Numbered from the stretch's first letter, positions 1-9,763 are shown. The stretch is 64,000 bases of DNA from Gammaproteobacteria bacterium (GCA_018824405.1 JAHJGO010000016.1:248001-312000), one strand, 5' to 3'. Notes: generated from the letters alone by a model not told the origin. Translations and numbers: made by a program.

Positions 1-273
1 TTCGCCATCACCACCGACCCCTTCATCGTTTTCACCTCCAACATCTTTGCGATCATGGGCCTGCGGGCGCTGTACTTCCTGCTCGCCGACGTGGCGGACC
101 GCTTCCACCTGCTGAAATACGGTCTGGCCATGGTGCTCACCTTCATCGGCACCAAGATGCTGATCGCACCCTGGTATCACGTGCCGGTAGCGGCTTCTCT
201 GGCCATCGTCGCCGTGCTGATCGGCGCCAGCGTAGCTGCCAGTCTGATTGCCACGCGCAGGAGTTCGACCTGA
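1..273 (+). CDS. TerC/Alx-family integral membrane protein (C-terminal part)
   Basis: The reading frame is open from base 1, so the gene starts before the window. The visible 90 residues begin with a [20 protein letters not shown] stretch, then a second hydrophobic segment and a third near the end. This asparagine-containing transmembrane segment followed by LRALYFLL is typical of TerC-type proteins, which are multi-pass inner-membrane proteins linked to metal (manganese or tellurite) homeostasis. The C-terminus ends in a short basic tail (ATRRSST). A terminator hairpin follows about 55 bases downstream. The family call is good; the substrate cannot be told. Confidence 0.8.
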   Translation, partial: FAITTDPFIVFTSNIFAIMGLRALYFLLADVADRFHLLKYGLAMVLTFIGTKMLIAPWYHVPVAASLAIVAVLIGASVAASLIATRRSST

Positions 274-328
274 TGCTGCTGCGCCTGTTCTGAGTTTTTC
301 TGCTGGGGTGGTAGGAGTCATTAGTCTA

Positions 329-365
329 GGGTCAGGACGGAAACGTTCTGACCCCTTTTCGTTTT
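329..365 (+). terminator. Rho-independent terminator after the TerC-like gene
   Basis: A 10-bp stem (GGGTCAGGAC at 329-338 with GTTCTGACCC at 345-354, one G-T wobble) closes a 6-nt loop and is followed by CTTTTCGTTTT. It separates the TerC-like gene from the next transcription unit. Confidence 0.8.
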
Positions 366-438
366 GAGGTCGCCATTTTTTGTTTTAGTCTGCAAGTGAG
401 GCCGCAAATAGAATAAAAAAAACGGGTAGACTTGATCC

Positions 439-1476
439 ATGGCTTGTAAGGTCTCATTTGTGTACTATTTTTTACTGCTGCTGATGCTGGCCCCCGTACC
501 TGCACTGGCTTTGGATACTCTGCGCGTGCTGGCGTGGCCGGGTTATGCTGACCCCGACCTGGTGCAGGCTTTCGAAAAGCGCCACCATGTCCGGGTTGAA
601 GTGACCCTGATCAGTTCAGATGACGCCTTGTGGGAGCGCCTTTCAAAGCGAGAAGGCGGGGATTTTGATGTATTTGCGGTCAATACCGCCGAATTGCAGC
701 GCTACATCGACAGGGGTATCAGCATCCCGCTCACCCCGGCCAATATTCCCAACACCGCGAAGCAGCAGCCACGTTTTCGCGATCTTTCCGCCATTCCCGG
801 AATTACCCGGAATGGCGCGGTTTACGCCATCCCTTATACCTATTCGGAAATGGGGCTGATCTATGATCGGAAGGTCTTCAAGACCCCGCCCGACTCCTTT
901 GCCTCAATGTGGGACAAGCGTTACAAGGGGCGCGTGCTGGCATTTCAGGCCAGTGCGCACAATTTCTCGCTGGCGGCGACGGTGCTGGGCATGAGAAATC
1001 CGTTTCATATTGATGGAAATGATTTCAGGCGGGTCAGCCGTCATCTGGTCGAGCTCCGGCGCAATGTCCTGTCGTTTTACAGCCAGCCTGAGGAAGCAAC
1101 CGAGCTTTTCATGCAGAACCGTATCGCGCTGCTCTTCGCCAACTATGGTTCGCAACAGGTGAAAATGTTGCAGAATGCGGGGGCAGACATCGGCTATGTC
1201 ATCCCAAAGGAAGGTGCTCTGTCCTGGCTTGATTGCTGGTCGCTGACACGCGGCGTCAAAAACCGCAAGCTGGCGGAGGCGTGGATCGATTACACCTTGG
1301 AGGCGCCTGTCAGCCGGGCATTGACCGAGCGGCAAGGCTTGTCAAATACGCTGGAAGATCCGCCCACGATGCAAAAATCCGACAAAATCATCTGGCTGCA
1401 GCAGGTGGAAGATGCCGCCAGGCGTGCTGCGCTTTGGGACAAAATCATTTCTGGCGACCTGCCGGAGAAATTCTAG
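439..1476 (+). CDS. PotD/PotF-like periplasmic polyamine-type binding protein
   Basis: 345 aa with a signal peptide (hydrophobic core, cleavage probably after ALA near residue 24). The mature start, LDTLRVLAWPGYADPDLV, is the classic opening of spermidine/putrescine-binding proteins of ABC importers (bacterial extracellular solute-binding family). YAIPYTYSEMGLIYDRKVF and the tryptophan-rich WLDCWSLTRG segment also match that fold. No permease or ATPase gene is adjacent. Instead the next gene, 3 nt downstream, is a membrane diguanylate cyclase with a periplasmic sensor region. I therefore infer that this protein works as a ligand sensor for the cyclase rather than as a transporter subunit. The ligand is unproven. 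The RBS before the ATG is weak. Confidence 0.8.
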   Translation: MACKVSFVYYFLLLLMLAPVPALALDTLRVLAWPGYADPDLVQAFEKRHHVRVEVTLISSDDALWERLSKREGGDFDVFAVNTAELQRYIDRGISIPLTPANIPNTAKQQPRFRDLSAIPGITRNGAVYAIPYTYSEMGLIYDRKVFKTPPDSFASMWDKRYKGRVLAFQASAHNFSLAATVLGMRNPFHIDGNDFRRVSRHLVELRRNVLSFYSQPEEATELFMQNRIALLFANYGSQQVKMLQNAGADIGYVIPKEGALSWLDCWSLTRGVKNRKLAEAWIDYTLEAPVSRALTERQGLSNTLEDPPTMQKSDKIIWLQQVEDAARRAALWDKIISGDLPEKF

Positions 1477-1479
1477 CGT

Positions 1480-3219
1480 ATGGCGAAGCTGGATTCAAAA
1501 CTGTTTGGCGACATCAATTTTGGTATTGCCATCAAACTTGGCATTCTGCTCGCTGCATTTGGCGTGCTGGCCAGCGGGCTCACCGGCTACTATACCTTCC
1601 AGGCTACGCGCGACATCCTGATTCGGGAGGCAAGCCAGGATCTTCTGCATTCGACCCAGGTTCTGGGCCGGAGATTTTCGATCATGGCGGGCGAAGTGGC
1701 CAACGACGCGCGTTTTCTGGCACAACTGCCTCGCGCGCACGAAGTTTTCGGATCCGGGAATGCTGCTGAAATTTCACGCCAATCCTTGTCAGAGGAGTTT
1801 AGAAGCCTGCTCTCGGTACATCCTGAATATTTTCAGGCGCGGTTCATCAGTGCAGTGCATAACGGCATCGAACTGATCAGAGTGGACCGTGACGCCAACA
1901 GTCTCAGGATCATCAGTGATCTGGATTTGCAGGAAAAACTGCATTATCCCTATGCTTATGAAACCCTCAGGCTGCCAGAAGGACAGGTGCATTTTTCCAG
2001 AATTGTCATTAACCGCGAAGAGGGTGCGCACGCTGGACTGAAACAACCGACTCTGCAAGTGGCGACGCCGGTGATGGGGCACGATGGTGGCGCGCTAGGG
2101 GTGATCGTGATCAATGTCGACCTGAACCGCCTTTTCGGCCTGCTCAAGGCTGATCTGGGTAGTGAATATCAACTCTATCTTGCCAATCAGGCTGGCGATT
2201 TCCTGATTCACCCGGATAGCGCCATGACCTTCGGTTTCGATTACGGCCGGCGTTTTCTGGTGCAGGATACATTCAAGCCAGTAGCGGCGATTGTCGATAA
2301 ATCCGCCGATACTGCCATGGTGCGCACGCTTTCTGCCGAGCAGCACGACGACGTGATTGGCGGCTTTGCCCGCATTCCGTTCGGGGACCAGTCAGGCCGT
2401 CGCTTTGTCATTATTGGCCTGACTGTCCCGCTTAATAGCGTGCTGGCCGAGACCGATGTTCTGGCCAGAGACAGCCGCCGCATTGTCTTCGCGTTCAGTG
2501 TAATGGCCATCGTCCTGTCGATACTGGTGGCATTTATCTTTGTCCGGCCGGTCAAGCGTCTGGTGGCAGCAGTTCGATCCTTCGCGGAAACGCATGAACT
2601 GACCCCGGTGCCGGTGCACAGCAGGGATGAGCTTGGCTTGCTGGCACGTAGTATCGGCCAGATGCAGGAGGATATACTGGCCCATCTGAACGATCTCGAG
2701 CAGAGAAACGATGAAATGGAACATCGGGCGCAGCACGATGCGCTTACCGGTGCACCCAACCGCGTGATGTTTCACGAACTGCTGCAGTTTTCAATTGGCA
2801 ACGCCCGGCGCAATGGCTCACAACTGGCCGTGCTGTTCATAGACCTCGATCATTTCAAAGAGGTCAATGATACTTATGGGCATGCAGCAGGTGATGCCAT
2901 TCTGATCGAGGTGGCGCGGCGTCTGAAGACGGCAGTACGCGAAAGCGACGCCGTGGCACGCCTCAGCGGTGACGAATTCGTCGTGATGATTCAGCCGGTA
3001 GATGATCCGCAACAACTTGCCGTGATTGCACAAAAACTGATTAAGGCACTGCAGGATCCGATCGAATTCGAAGGGCAATCGCTGCATATCAGCGCCAGTA
3101 TCGGCATCAGCGTCTTTCCCGGGGATGGCGACGACATGGAGCAATTGCTGCATAACGCCGATACCGCGATGTACCATTCCAAACGTAAAGGCCGCAATAC
3201 TTTCCATTTTTATGCCTGA
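1480..3219 (+). CDS. Membrane diguanylate cyclase with Cache-like periplasmic sensor, HAMP and GGDEF domains
   Basis: 579 aa. A transmembrane helix lies near residues 13-37. A periplasmic Cache-like sensor of about 280 residues follows (it includes FQARFI, IRVDRD and GALGVIVINVDLNRLF). A second helix near 335-357 is followed by a HAMP linker and a GGDEF domain that starts about residue 415. The active-site signature is SGDEF (496-500) instead of GGDEF, a variant found in active enzymes. An inhibitory RxxD site (RESD, 487-490) lies exactly five residues upstream, so product inhibition by c-di-GMP is expected. No EAL domain follows. The gene is 3 nt behind the PotD-like binding protein and is probably co-translated with it. 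Confidence 0.9.
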   Translation: MAKLDSKLFGDINFGIAIKLGILLAAFGVLASGLTGYYTFQATRDILIREASQDLLHSTQVLGRRFSIMAGEVANDARFLAQLPRAHEVFGSGNAAEISRQSLSEEFRSLLSVHPEYFQARFISAVHNGIELIRVDRDANSLRIISDLDLQEKLHYPYAYETLRLPEGQVHFSRIVINREEGAHAGLKQPTLQVATPVMGHDGGALGVIVINVDLNRLFGLLKADLGSEYQLYLANQAGDFLIHPDSAMTFGFDYGRRFLVQDTFKPVAAIVDKSADTAMVRTLSAEQHDDVIGGFARIPFGDQSGRRFVIIGLTVPLNSVLAETDVLARDSRRIVFAFSVMAIVLSILVAFIFVRPVKRLVAAVRSFAETHELTPVPVHSRDELGLLARSIGQMQEDILAHLNDLEQRNDEMEHRAQHDALTGAPNRVMFHELLQFSIGNARRNGSQLAVLFIDLDHFKEVNDTYGHAAGDAILIEVARRLKTAVRESDAVARLSGDEFVVMIQPVDDPQQLAVIAQKLIKALQDPIEFEGQSLHISASIGISVFPGDGDDMEQLLHNADTAMYHSKRKGRNTFHFYA

Positions 3220-3370
3220 GTCGACTTTGGCAACCCATGCCTTGCTCGCCATATCCGGCATCAAGTTGCGGAACCACTTGATTGACGCACTGTCAGGACT
3301 TCCTGTGCCGATTATGCTGTATTGTTCGTTTCTTTGATTATTTCGCAAGAGTGCTAAAGGTTGTGCCAGC

Positions 3371-4492
3371 GTGAGTGATTATCCTGTGGTTGACTGGTCA
3401 GAGGCAGACGCCCCCCGCTCTGCCCGCTGGCGTTCGGAGAGCGGGGCACAGCCGCCCAGGCGCGTGATGGTCGCAGATGATCGCATGACGGCTGATGCCG
3501 CCTATCGTCTGGCCTGTGAAGGTACTGCACTGCTGTGGCGGGGAGATTTTCAGAATGCGCGTCAGTTGCTGCAGGCGATGGCACGCCGCATCGATCGTAA
3601 GCCGCGCAAACCGGCTTCTTCGCCGACCGAAGCTTTCCATTTCCATCGCCAGTCCCAGTCTCAGCGTGCACGCATACTGGGAATGCTGTTGCTGCCGCTG
3701 GACGCGGATTACCGCATTCCCTTGCGGCGCGCACCGGATGTGCGGCAAGCCTGCATCGAGGCTTACGGTCCCGGGGTGGAATCCTCGCTGGTCTCGTTGC
3801 GAGAGTTGCTCGGACTGATCGGCGCCCATGAGTGGCGCAAGAAGGGCGTGGAAATCCCCGCGCTTGGCGGACGCATCTATCCTCACTATGGGGTATTTTC
3901 TCCGGTGCGTGGCGAGTACGTTGGGCTGGTGGCCGAGGCGCCGCTGCCTTCGCTGGAGCTGGCCTTCGACATCGGCGCTGGGACGGGTGTGCTGGCCGCA
4001 GTGCTGGCCAGGCGGGGTGTAAAGCGCGTTGTGGCCACGGATCAGGATCCGCGTGCACTGGCATGCGCGCGCGAGAATATCGAGCGGCTTGGGCTGGCGG
4101 CGCAGGTGGAGATTTTCCAGGCCGATCTTTTCCCGGAAGGGCGCGCACCGCTCGTCATCTGCAACCCGCCGTGGCTGCCGGTACGCGCAAATTCGCCGAT
4201 CGAGCATGCAATTTATGATCCGGAGAGCCGCATGCTGCTGGGTTTTCTGGCCGGGCTGGCCGATCATCTGGAAGCCGGCGGCGAGGGCTGGTTGATCCTC
4301 TCGGACCTGGCCGAACATCTGGGATTGCGTTCGAGGGACGAGTTGCTTGCCGCTTTCGACAAAGCAGGTCTGAAAGTGGTCGGAAGGATGGATGTGAAGC
4401 CGATTCATCCTCGTGCTGCGGACAAGACCGATCCGCTTCATGCCGCGCGCGCGGCTGAGGTGACCTCGTTGTGGCGCCTCGCGGTTCGCTGA
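3371..4492 (+). CDS. Class I SAM-dependent methyltransferase with NPPW motif
   Basis: 373 aa from a GTG start. The C-terminal half is a Rossmann methyltransferase: motif I FDIGAGTGVLAAVLA, an acidic motif II (VVATDQDPRAL) and the catalytic ICNPPWLPV motif. NPPW/NPPY marks enzymes that methylate a planar nitrogen in protein glutamine or nucleobases (HemK/PrmC and RsmC/RlmG groups). The N-terminal 180 residues contain a basic linker and resemble no domain I can name. The substrate is therefore open, with an rRNA base or a release-factor-like protein as candidates. The gene stands alone, about 60 nt before metK. Confidence 0.75.
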   Translation: MSDYPVVDWSEADAPRSARWRSESGAQPPRRVMVADDRMTADAAYRLACEGTALLWRGDFQNARQLLQAMARRIDRKPRKPASSPTEAFHFHRQSQSQRARILGMLLLPLDADYRIPLRRAPDVRQACIEAYGPGVESSLVSLRELLGLIGAHEWRKKGVEIPALGGRIYPHYGVFSPVRGEYVGLVAEAPLPSLELAFDIGAGTGVLAAVLARRGVKRVVATDQDPRALACARENIERLGLAAQVEIFQADLFPEGRAPLVICNPPWLPVRANSPIEHAIYDPESRMLLGFLAGLADHLEAGGEGWLILSDLAEHLGLRSRDELLAAFDKAGLKVVGRMDVKPIHPRAADKTDPLHAARAAEVTSLWRLAVR

Positions 4493-4555
4493 GCGGCCGG
4501 GTTTTCTGGAATCATTGAAGTGCAAAACGCACAAAGTAGTCAAAGGGAGTGAATA

Positions 4556-5731
4556 TTGAATACCAGACGTTATCTTTTTACCTCTGAGTCTGTTTCAGAA
4601 GGCCATCCGGACAAGATCGCCGACCAGATTTCGGACGCGATTCTGGATGCTTTTCTGGCCGAAGAGCCTGAGGCCAAGGTGGCCTGCGAGACTTTCGTCG
4701 CGGATAATCTGGTGGTGATTGCCGGCGAGTTCAAAACGGTTCGCAAGGAACTGTTCAGCGAGATTCAGGAGCGCGCCGAGGAGATTGCCCGCCAAGTGCT
4801 GCGAGAAATTGGTTATCGCGATGCAGAAACTGGTATCGACCCGAATACCTGCGAGGTGCAGGTGCGTTTCAATCACCAGTCCATCCAGATTCATAAAGGC
4901 ATCACGCTGGCGGGTGGCGACATCGGTGCCGGCGATCAGGGACTGATGTTCGGCTATGCCTGTGACGAAACTCCTGATCTGATGCCCTATCCGGTCTGGC
5001 TGGCGCATCGTCTCGTGCAACGACAAGCCGAGCTGCGCAAATCCGGGGCTTTGCCCTGGCTGCGCCCCGATGCAAAAAGCCAGGTGACCGTGGCATATGA
5101 AGGGCAGCAGGTGTCAGGCATCGAGAACGTGGTAATTTCCACGCAGATCGAGCGTGATCTTGACCCCGCCTGGGTGACGCAGGAAATTACACGCGAAATC
5201 ATTGACCCGCTGGTGCCGATGGAACTGCGCACGCCGGGATTCAAGCTCTGGGTCAATCCCGCTGGCCCGTTCGAAATCGGTGGCCCGAATGGCGACACCG
5301 GTTTAACCGGCCGCAAGATCATTGTCGACACCTATGGCGGTTCCTGCCCGCACGGTGGCGGTGCTTTTTCAGGAAAAGATCCAACCAAGGTGGATCGCTC
5401 GGCGGCTTATATGGCGAGATATATCGCCAAGAATCTGGTTGCGGCGGGCTACGCAAAACGCTGCCTGGTTCAGCTGGCTTATGCCATCGGGGTGGCGGAA
5501 CCGGTTTCCCTGCTGATTGAAACCTATGGCACAGGAAGCGTGCCGGATAACAAGCTGGAAGCGATGGTGCGCAACACTTTTAATCTGACGCCTCGCGGCA
5601 TCATCGACAGTCTTGATTTACGTCGGCCCATCTACCGGAAAACTGCTGCCTACGGGCATTTTGGACGGGCAGAGCCGGAATTTACCTGGGAACGCATTGA
5701 TCAGGCCCAGAAGCTGGCCATGTTTGAATAA
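4556..5731 (+). CDS. metK: S-adenosylmethionine synthetase
   Basis: 391 aa, full length. It makes SAM from ATP and methionine as a cytosolic tetramer. Family signatures are all present: [17 protein letters not shown] at the N-terminus, [12 protein letters not shown] (ATP-binding hexapeptide region) and [19 protein letters not shown] near residue 265. The start is TTG at 4556; AGGGAG at 4543-4549 is well placed for it, and the preceding GTG at 4549 is out of frame. I looked for a SAM riboswitch in the roughly 60 nt upstream and see none. Confidence 0.97.
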   Translation: MNTRRYLFTSESVSEGHPDKIADQISDAILDAFLAEEPEAKVACETFVADNLVVIAGEFKTVRKELFSEIQERAEEIARQVLREIGYRDAETGIDPNTCEVQVRFNHQSIQIHKGITLAGGDIGAGDQGLMFGYACDETPDLMPYPVWLAHRLVQRQAELRKSGALPWLRPDAKSQVTVAYEGQQVSGIENVVISTQIERDLDPAWVTQEITREIIDPLVPMELRTPGFKLWVNPAGPFEIGGPNGDTGLTGRKIIVDTYGGSCPHGGGAFSGKDPTKVDRSAAYMARYIAKNLVAAGYAKRCLVQLAYAIGVAEPVSLLIETYGTGSVPDNKLEAMVRNTFNLTPRGIIDSLDLRRPIYRKTAAYGHFGRAEPEFTWERIDQAQKLAMFE

Positions 5732-5860
5732 ATCGGCTGGGTTCAGAGTAGACTCAACTCGGTAGCGAGAGGAGTGGATGTGCTCACTTGGGAAGGAAGT
5801 CGAATATCCATAAGTCGACCACCTTCAGTATGCCAAACCGATTCGGCCTGCCAGAAATAC
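5732..5860. other. Spacer between metK and ssrA
   Basis: I see no convincing gene here. The convergent genes metK (plus) and ssrA (minus) meet here, and the only structure I recognise is the ssrA terminator at its right edge. Confidence 0.5.
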
Positions 5861-5885
5861 AAAACCCGCTGATTGCTCAGCGGGT
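5861..5885 (-). terminator. Terminator of ssrA
   Basis: A perfect 9-bp stem (ACCCGCTGA with TCAGCGGGT) with a TTGC loop lies 12 nt past the 3' end of the tmRNA. On the minus strand it is followed by TTTTGTAT. Confidence 0.85.
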
Positions 5886-5896
5886 CAGGTCGATTT

Positions 5897-6258
5897 TGGT
5901 GGAGGCGGCGGGAATCGAACCCGCGTCCGCAAGCCCTCTACAGGCAGTTCTACATACTTAGTCCGATTATTTGGTTTTAACCCTTGTCACGCCAACCGGA
6001 CAGGCTGGACTTGGGCGAGTTACCTTTTCTTTAGCACCGGTTCAAGTAACCCGGACCGGCGCGATCTCATGTGAATGACTCTGCTGTCAGTTGCCTGACG
6101 CGGCCCATGAGAGAACCGTTGCAGAGGCTAAGCCTTAAGCGGCTACAGCGAAGTTTTCGTCGTTTGCGACTAGTTTTTTCCAGATGTATTTACGAGGTAA
6201 CTGGTCCTCGGTATGCCCTACGCTGCTTTGCAACCCACGTCGAAACCGGGTCGCCCCC
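5897..6258 (-). ncRNA. ssrA: Transfer-messenger RNA (tmRNA, SsrA)
   Basis: About 362 nt on the minus strand. The 5' end GGGGGCGA pairs with the 3' end CGCCUCC-ACCA to form the acceptor stem, and the T-arm reads GGTTCGATTCC with CCA encoded. The tag frame begins after GGAAAAAACTAGTC and reads GCA AAC GAC GAA AAC TTC GCT GTA GCC GCT TAA, which is ANDENFAVAA. The RNA rescues stalled ribosomes together with SmpB and marks the nascent chain for proteolysis. The ANDEN-AA tag form supports a betaproteobacterial host. Confidence 0.97.
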
Positions 6259-6324
6259 ATGCTTTATATTGACTGAGTCTGTTGGACAAAGTTCAACATG
6301 AGCCTGATTTTATCACAAGGGCCG

Positions 6325-6972
6325 TTACAGAAAGCGTAATAGTTCCGCAGGGTGTTCGATGGAGCCTTGTGAACCCCATTGTTCCGGGTGGTCATCTGCG
6401 CCGAGATAACCATACTGCGCGATGATCGGGAACATACCGGCTGCAATGGCGGCCTCGATGTCGCGCTCGGCATCGCCTACATAGGCACATTGTTGCGGTT
6501 CCACGGCGATTTCACGGCTGGCGCACAGCAGTGGTTCTGGATGCGGTTTGGGATGGGTGCAGGTGTCGCCGCTGATGATGCTGGCTGCGCGTTCGGAGAG
6601 GCCCAGTGCCGCCATGAGCGGGTTGGTGAAGCGCGCGGGCTTGTTGGTGACGACGCCCCATGCAATGCCCTGCTGTTCGAGCGCGTTCAGGGTCTCGGCC
6701 ATGCCTTCGAATAAACAGGTGAGACGACACAGATTGGCCGTATAAAGCTCCAGATACTCCGCTCTCATGTCGGGAAAACGCGCATTTTCCGGGCTCAGGC
6801 CAAAGCCGATATCGAGCAGGCCAACGGTGCCATGGGAGGCATAGGGTCGGATCTGCTGGTGCGGGAGCGGTGGCAGGTTATGCCTGCGGCGCTGTTCGTT
6901 GAGCGCAAACCCCAGATCCAGCGCCGTGTCGGCAAGCGTGCCGTCGAGGTCGAACAAGACTGCCTTGATCAT
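6325..6972 (-). CDS. HAD-superfamily phosphatase (phosphoglycolate phosphatase or MupP type)
   Basis: 215 aa. HAD motif I is FDLDGTLADT (nucleophile and acid Asp), motif II is GVVTNK, motif III K in HPKPHPEP, and motif IV GDAERDIEAA. It would normally be called Gph, which hydrolyses 2-phosphoglycolate. It is the last gene of an operon with ubiG and an MtaD-type deaminase, and the same gene order in Pseudomonas contains MupP, the MurNAc-6-phosphate phosphatase of peptidoglycan recycling. Both activities are possible and sequence reading alone cannot decide between them. It begins 13 nt after the end of ubiG. Confidence 0.85.
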   Translation of the reverse strand: MIKAVLFDLDGTLADTALDLGFALNEQRRRHNLPPLPHQQIRPYASHGTVGLLDIGFGLSPENARFPDMRAEYLELYTANLCRLTCLFEGMAETLNALEQQGIAWGVVTNKPARFTNPLMAALGLSERAASIISGDTCTHPKPHPEPLLCASREIAVEPQQCAYVGDAERDIEAAIAAGMFPIIAQYGYLGADDHPEQWGSQGSIEHPAELLRFL

Positions 6973-6985
6973 GAAGCGTTACCTG

Positions 6986-7705
6986 CTACTCGGCTTCGCG
7001 GCGGCAGGCCATCAGGTAGTTGATGCTCGTATCGTCGCCAAGCGAGTACACTTTTGATAGAGGGTTGTAGCTCATTCCGGTGATCTGGTTGACTGTCAGA
7101 TTCGCTGTGCGGCAGTGTCGCGCCAATTCGGAAGGTTTGATAAATTTGGCATAGTCGTGGGTGCCGCGTGGCAGCATATTGAGCACATATTCGGCACCAA
7201 TTACAGCAAACAGGTAAGCCTTGAGATTGCGGTTGAGGGTGGAAAAGAATACGTGGCCGTCCGGCTTGACCAGCTGGGCGCAGGATTTGACGACACTCAA
7301 GGGGTCGGGAACGTGTTCCAGCATTTCCATGCAGGTGACCACGTCATAGCTGCCTGGCGTTTGCTGCGCCAGCTCTTCCACGGCGATCAGGCGGTAATCC
7401 ACGCTCTGGCCGCTTTCCAGCAGATGGAGCTTGGCAACCTTGAGGGCTTTTTCGCCCAGATCAATGCCGGTCACGTTGGCGCCGCGTGCCGCCATGCTTT
7501 CCGACAGGATGCCGCCGCCGCAGCCTACATCCAGCACCTGCTTGCCCGCCAGACCCGCCAGGCTGTCGATGTATTCCAGGCGTAAAGGATTAATGTCGTG
7601 CAGCGGCTTGAATTCGCTGTTGGGATCCCACCAGTTGTGAGCGAGCTGGCTGAATTTATCGAGTTCGTGGTGGTCGGCGTTTTGCGCCGTGGATGAATTA
7701 CTCAT
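6986..7705 (-). CDS. ubiG: Ubiquinone biosynthesis O-methyltransferase UbiG
   Basis: 239 aa. SAM-dependent methyltransferase performing both O-methylation steps of ubiquinone synthesis. Motif I is [16 protein letters not shown], and the N-terminal [22 protein letters not shown] region (first 20 residues quoted in part) is diagnostic for UbiG. The C-terminus carries [20 protein letters not shown], also typical. Its start overlaps the stop of mtaD by 8 nt, so the two are translationally linked. The downstream HAD phosphatase completes the operon. Confidence 0.95.
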   Translation of the reverse strand: MSNSSTAQNADHHELDKFSQLAHNWWDPNSEFKPLHDINPLRLEYIDSLAGLAGKQVLDVGCGGGILSESMAARGANVTGIDLGEKALKVAKLHLLESGQSVDYRLIAVEELAQQTPGSYDVVTCMEMLEHVPDPLSVVKSCAQLVKPDGHVFFSTLNRNLKAYLFAVIGAEYVLNMLPRGTHDYAKFIKPSELARHCRTANLTVNQITGMSYNPLSKVYSLGDDTSINYLMACRREAE

Positions 7706-9020
7706 GTTTCTTACCTATCTTTTCCTGCCAAAGCGTGGCCTGTTTGAAAAGCTGCTGCTGCGAGAGGGTGAGCAGATTGCCGTTCTCTACCACGGCTGTG
7801 CCGTTGACCCATACATGGGTGACATGCTCGCGGCCGGCTGCATATACCAAATGTGAAATCACATCATAACATGGCATGGTTTCCAGGTTATCGAGCCTGA
7901 TTGCGGTTATGTCCGCTGCCTTGCCGGGCTCAAGCGAGCCGAGTTGGTGATCCAGCCCCAGGGCACGGGCGCCATTGAACGTCGCCATCTGCAACGAATC
8001 AAAAGCGGGCAGGTGATCTGCCTTGCCGCTAATGCCCTTGGCGAGCAAAGCCGCTAGCCGCATTTCCTGAAACAGGTCGAGCCGGTTGTTGCTAGCGGCG
8101 CCATCCGTGCCAAGGCCGACGTTGATGCCCTGTTCCATCATGGCATGGACGGGAGCAATGCCGCTTGCCAGTTTGAGGTTGGAGGTGGGGCAGTGGGCGA
8201 CATGGCAGCCCTGCTGGGCAAATGTTGCCATTTCGTCGTGTTTCAGATGCACGGCATGGACTGCAATCAGATTAGGCGCAAGCAAACCCAGGTTCTGCAG
8301 GCGTTGCAATGGCCTGAGGTGATATTGCTTCAGGCTCTGCTGGATTTCATCTGCCGTTTCGTGGAGGTGAATGTGAATTGGCAAATCCAGCTGTTCGGCA
8401 TAAGTCAGCACCTTGCTCAGTGTTTTGTCGCTGACAGTGTAGGGTGCATGCGGGGCGAGAGAGAAGGACAGCAGAGGTTCCGCAGAAAACTGGTCGCGAA
8501 TGGCCAGACCCTTGTGCAGGTAAGTATCTGCGTCACTGGCATACGGGGTGGGAAAATCCAGTGTAATCAGTCCAATGGTGGCGCGCATTCCGGATTTGAG
8601 GACGGCTTCGGCTGCCGCATCCGGAAAAAAATACATGTCGTTGAAGCAGGTAATACCACCGCGCAGCATTTCCGCACAGGCCAGAAGGGTCCCATCATGT
8701 ACAAATTGCGTCGAAACATGGCGGCTTTCTGCTGGCCAGATATGCTGCTGCAACCATTCCATCAACGGCAGGTCATCGGCCAGGCCGCGCATCAGGTTCA
8801 TGGCGGCATGCGTGTGAAGATTGATCAGCCCGGGAATGAGAACGTGCTCTCCCAGCGTGACTGTGCGGCTGGCAGAAAACTGTGCATGAGCTTCTGGCGT
8901 GGGCAGGATGGCGGCAATATTCCCATCTCTGATAACCACGCTATGGTGGTGCAGAACCTGATGTGCCGGTCGGACAGGAACCACCCAGCGTGCGTCAATA
9001 ATAGTATCGGCTTGTTGCAT
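7698..9020 (-). CDS. mtaD: 5-methylthioadenosine / S-adenosylhomocysteine deaminase (TRZ/ATZ hydrolase)
   Basis: 440 aa amidohydrolase. The metal-binding [15 protein letters not shown] motif, a HIHLHE segment, [15 protein letters not shown] and the [14 protein letters not shown] loop are all visible. Members remove the 6-amino group of adenosine, SAH or methylthioadenosine. It leads an operon with ubiG and a HAD phosphatase; because UbiG releases S-adenosylhomocysteine, a by-product-clearing role fits. The strict substrate preference cannot be read from sequence. Confidence 0.85.
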   Translation of the reverse strand: MQQADTIIDARWVVPVRPAHQVLHHHSVVIRDGNIAAILPTPEAHAQFSASRTVTLGEHVLIPGLINLHTHAAMNLMRGLADDLPLMEWLQQHIWPAESRHVSTQFVHDGTLLACAEMLRGGITCFNDMYFFPDAAAEAVLKSGMRATIGLITLDFPTPYASDADTYLHKGLAIRDQFSAEPLLSFSLAPHAPYTVSDKTLSKVLTYAEQLDLPIHIHLHETADEIQQSLKQYHLRPLQRLQNLGLLAPNLIAVHAVHLKHDEMATFAQQGCHVAHCPTSNLKLASGIAPVHAMMEQGINVGLGTDGAASNNRLDLFQEMRLAALLAKGISGKADHLPAFDSLQMATFNGARALGLDHQLGSLEPGKAADITAIRLDNLETMPCYDVISHLVYAAGREHVTHVWVNGTAVVENGNLLTLSQQQLFKQATLWQEKIGKKHE

Positions 9021-9040
9021 CTCGAATTTTGGCCAAGAAA

Positions 9041-9065
9041 AAAGCCCCGCAGAGGCGGGGCTTTT
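9041..9065 (-). terminator. Terminator of the OmpA-family gene
   Basis: AGCCCCGC and GCGGGGCT form an 8-bp GC-rich stem with an AGAG loop. T-runs on both strands make it potentially bidirectional. It lies 21 nt past the OmpA-family stop codon. Confidence 0.85.
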
Positions 9066-9085
9066 CAGGTGAGTTCAACCCTGGA

Positions 9086-9763
9086 TTACTTCTGGGTTGG
9101 CTTCTGTACTTTAACTTCAACCATCACGCGGCGGTTGGGTTGCAGGCATTCAACCAGTTTCTTGTTCTTGCCACTTTCCTTGCCTTTGATGTCGCTGCAA
9201 GCAACGACGGGTTCAGCTTCGCCCTTGGCTGCAGTTTCAATACGGCCGGCATCAATACCCTGGCTAACCAGGTAATCCTTGACCGCAGCAGCACGGCGCT
9301 CGGACAGTTTCTGGTTGTAGGCATCCTTGCCGATGCGATCGGCATGACCTGTTACCAGAACCACTTCGACTTGTGGGTATTGCTTCATTTTGCCGACAAC
9401 TTCGTCATTCAGTTTCTGCTTGCCATCTGCGCGTACTACTGACTTGTCGAAATCAAACAGTGTTTCGGCTTGCAGAGTGATTTTTTCAAAGGCTGGCTTT
9501 TCCGGTCCGGCAGGAGCGACTGGCGCAGGAGCAGCTGCTTTCTTTTCTTCCTTCTTGATCAGGCTAGGATCGCATTCTGCAATGGCCATGGCCGGTGTCC
9601 AGTAACCGGTTTTCCAGCACTCGTTATAATTGTTTTTAACCACATTGCCACGGGTGTCAATCAGATAGCCTTCTTTCTCCACCGAGTGAGCAAAGGCAGT
9701 ACCAGAAAATGCCAAGCTCAGAATCAGGCTCAGTGTAATTTTTGCAATTTTGTTGTGCGTCAT
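9086..9763 (-). CDS. OmpA-family outer-membrane / peptidoglycan-associated protein
   Basis: 225 aa with a signal peptide (cleavage near FA-HS, residue 26). The short N-terminal region contains the conserved WTPAMAIAECDP segment, then an Ala/Pro/Lys-rich linker (residues ~72-90). The C-terminal OmpA domain follows: LFDFDKSVVRADG, VTGHADRIGKDAYNQKLSERRA and a final RRVMVEVK. That domain binds diaminopimelate in peptidoglycan. There is no N-terminal beta-barrel, so this is the short OmpA-like type common in betaproteobacteria. A clear RBS (AAGGAGAAAA) precedes the ATG. Confidence 0.9.
   Translation of the reverse strand: MTHNKIAKITLSLILSLAFSGTAFAHSVEKEGYLIDTRGNVVKNNYNECWKTGYWTPAMAIAECDPSLIKKEEKKAAAPAPVAPAGPEKPAFEKITLQAETLFDFDKSVVRADGKQKLNDEVVGKMKQYPQVEVVLVTGHADRIGKDAYNQKLSERRAAAVKDYLVSQGIDAGRIETAAKGEAEPVVACSDIKGKESGKNKKLVECLQPNRRVMVEVKVQKPTQK

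Noticed and set aside
3398-4543. 381-codon minus-strand frame opposite the methyltransferase
   Set aside because: Sense frame carries clear SAM-binding and NPPW motifs; this is its shadow.
4493-4555. SAM riboswitch ahead of metK
   Set aside because: The 63-nt gap contains no conserved stem set or pairing consistent with SAM riboswitch classes.
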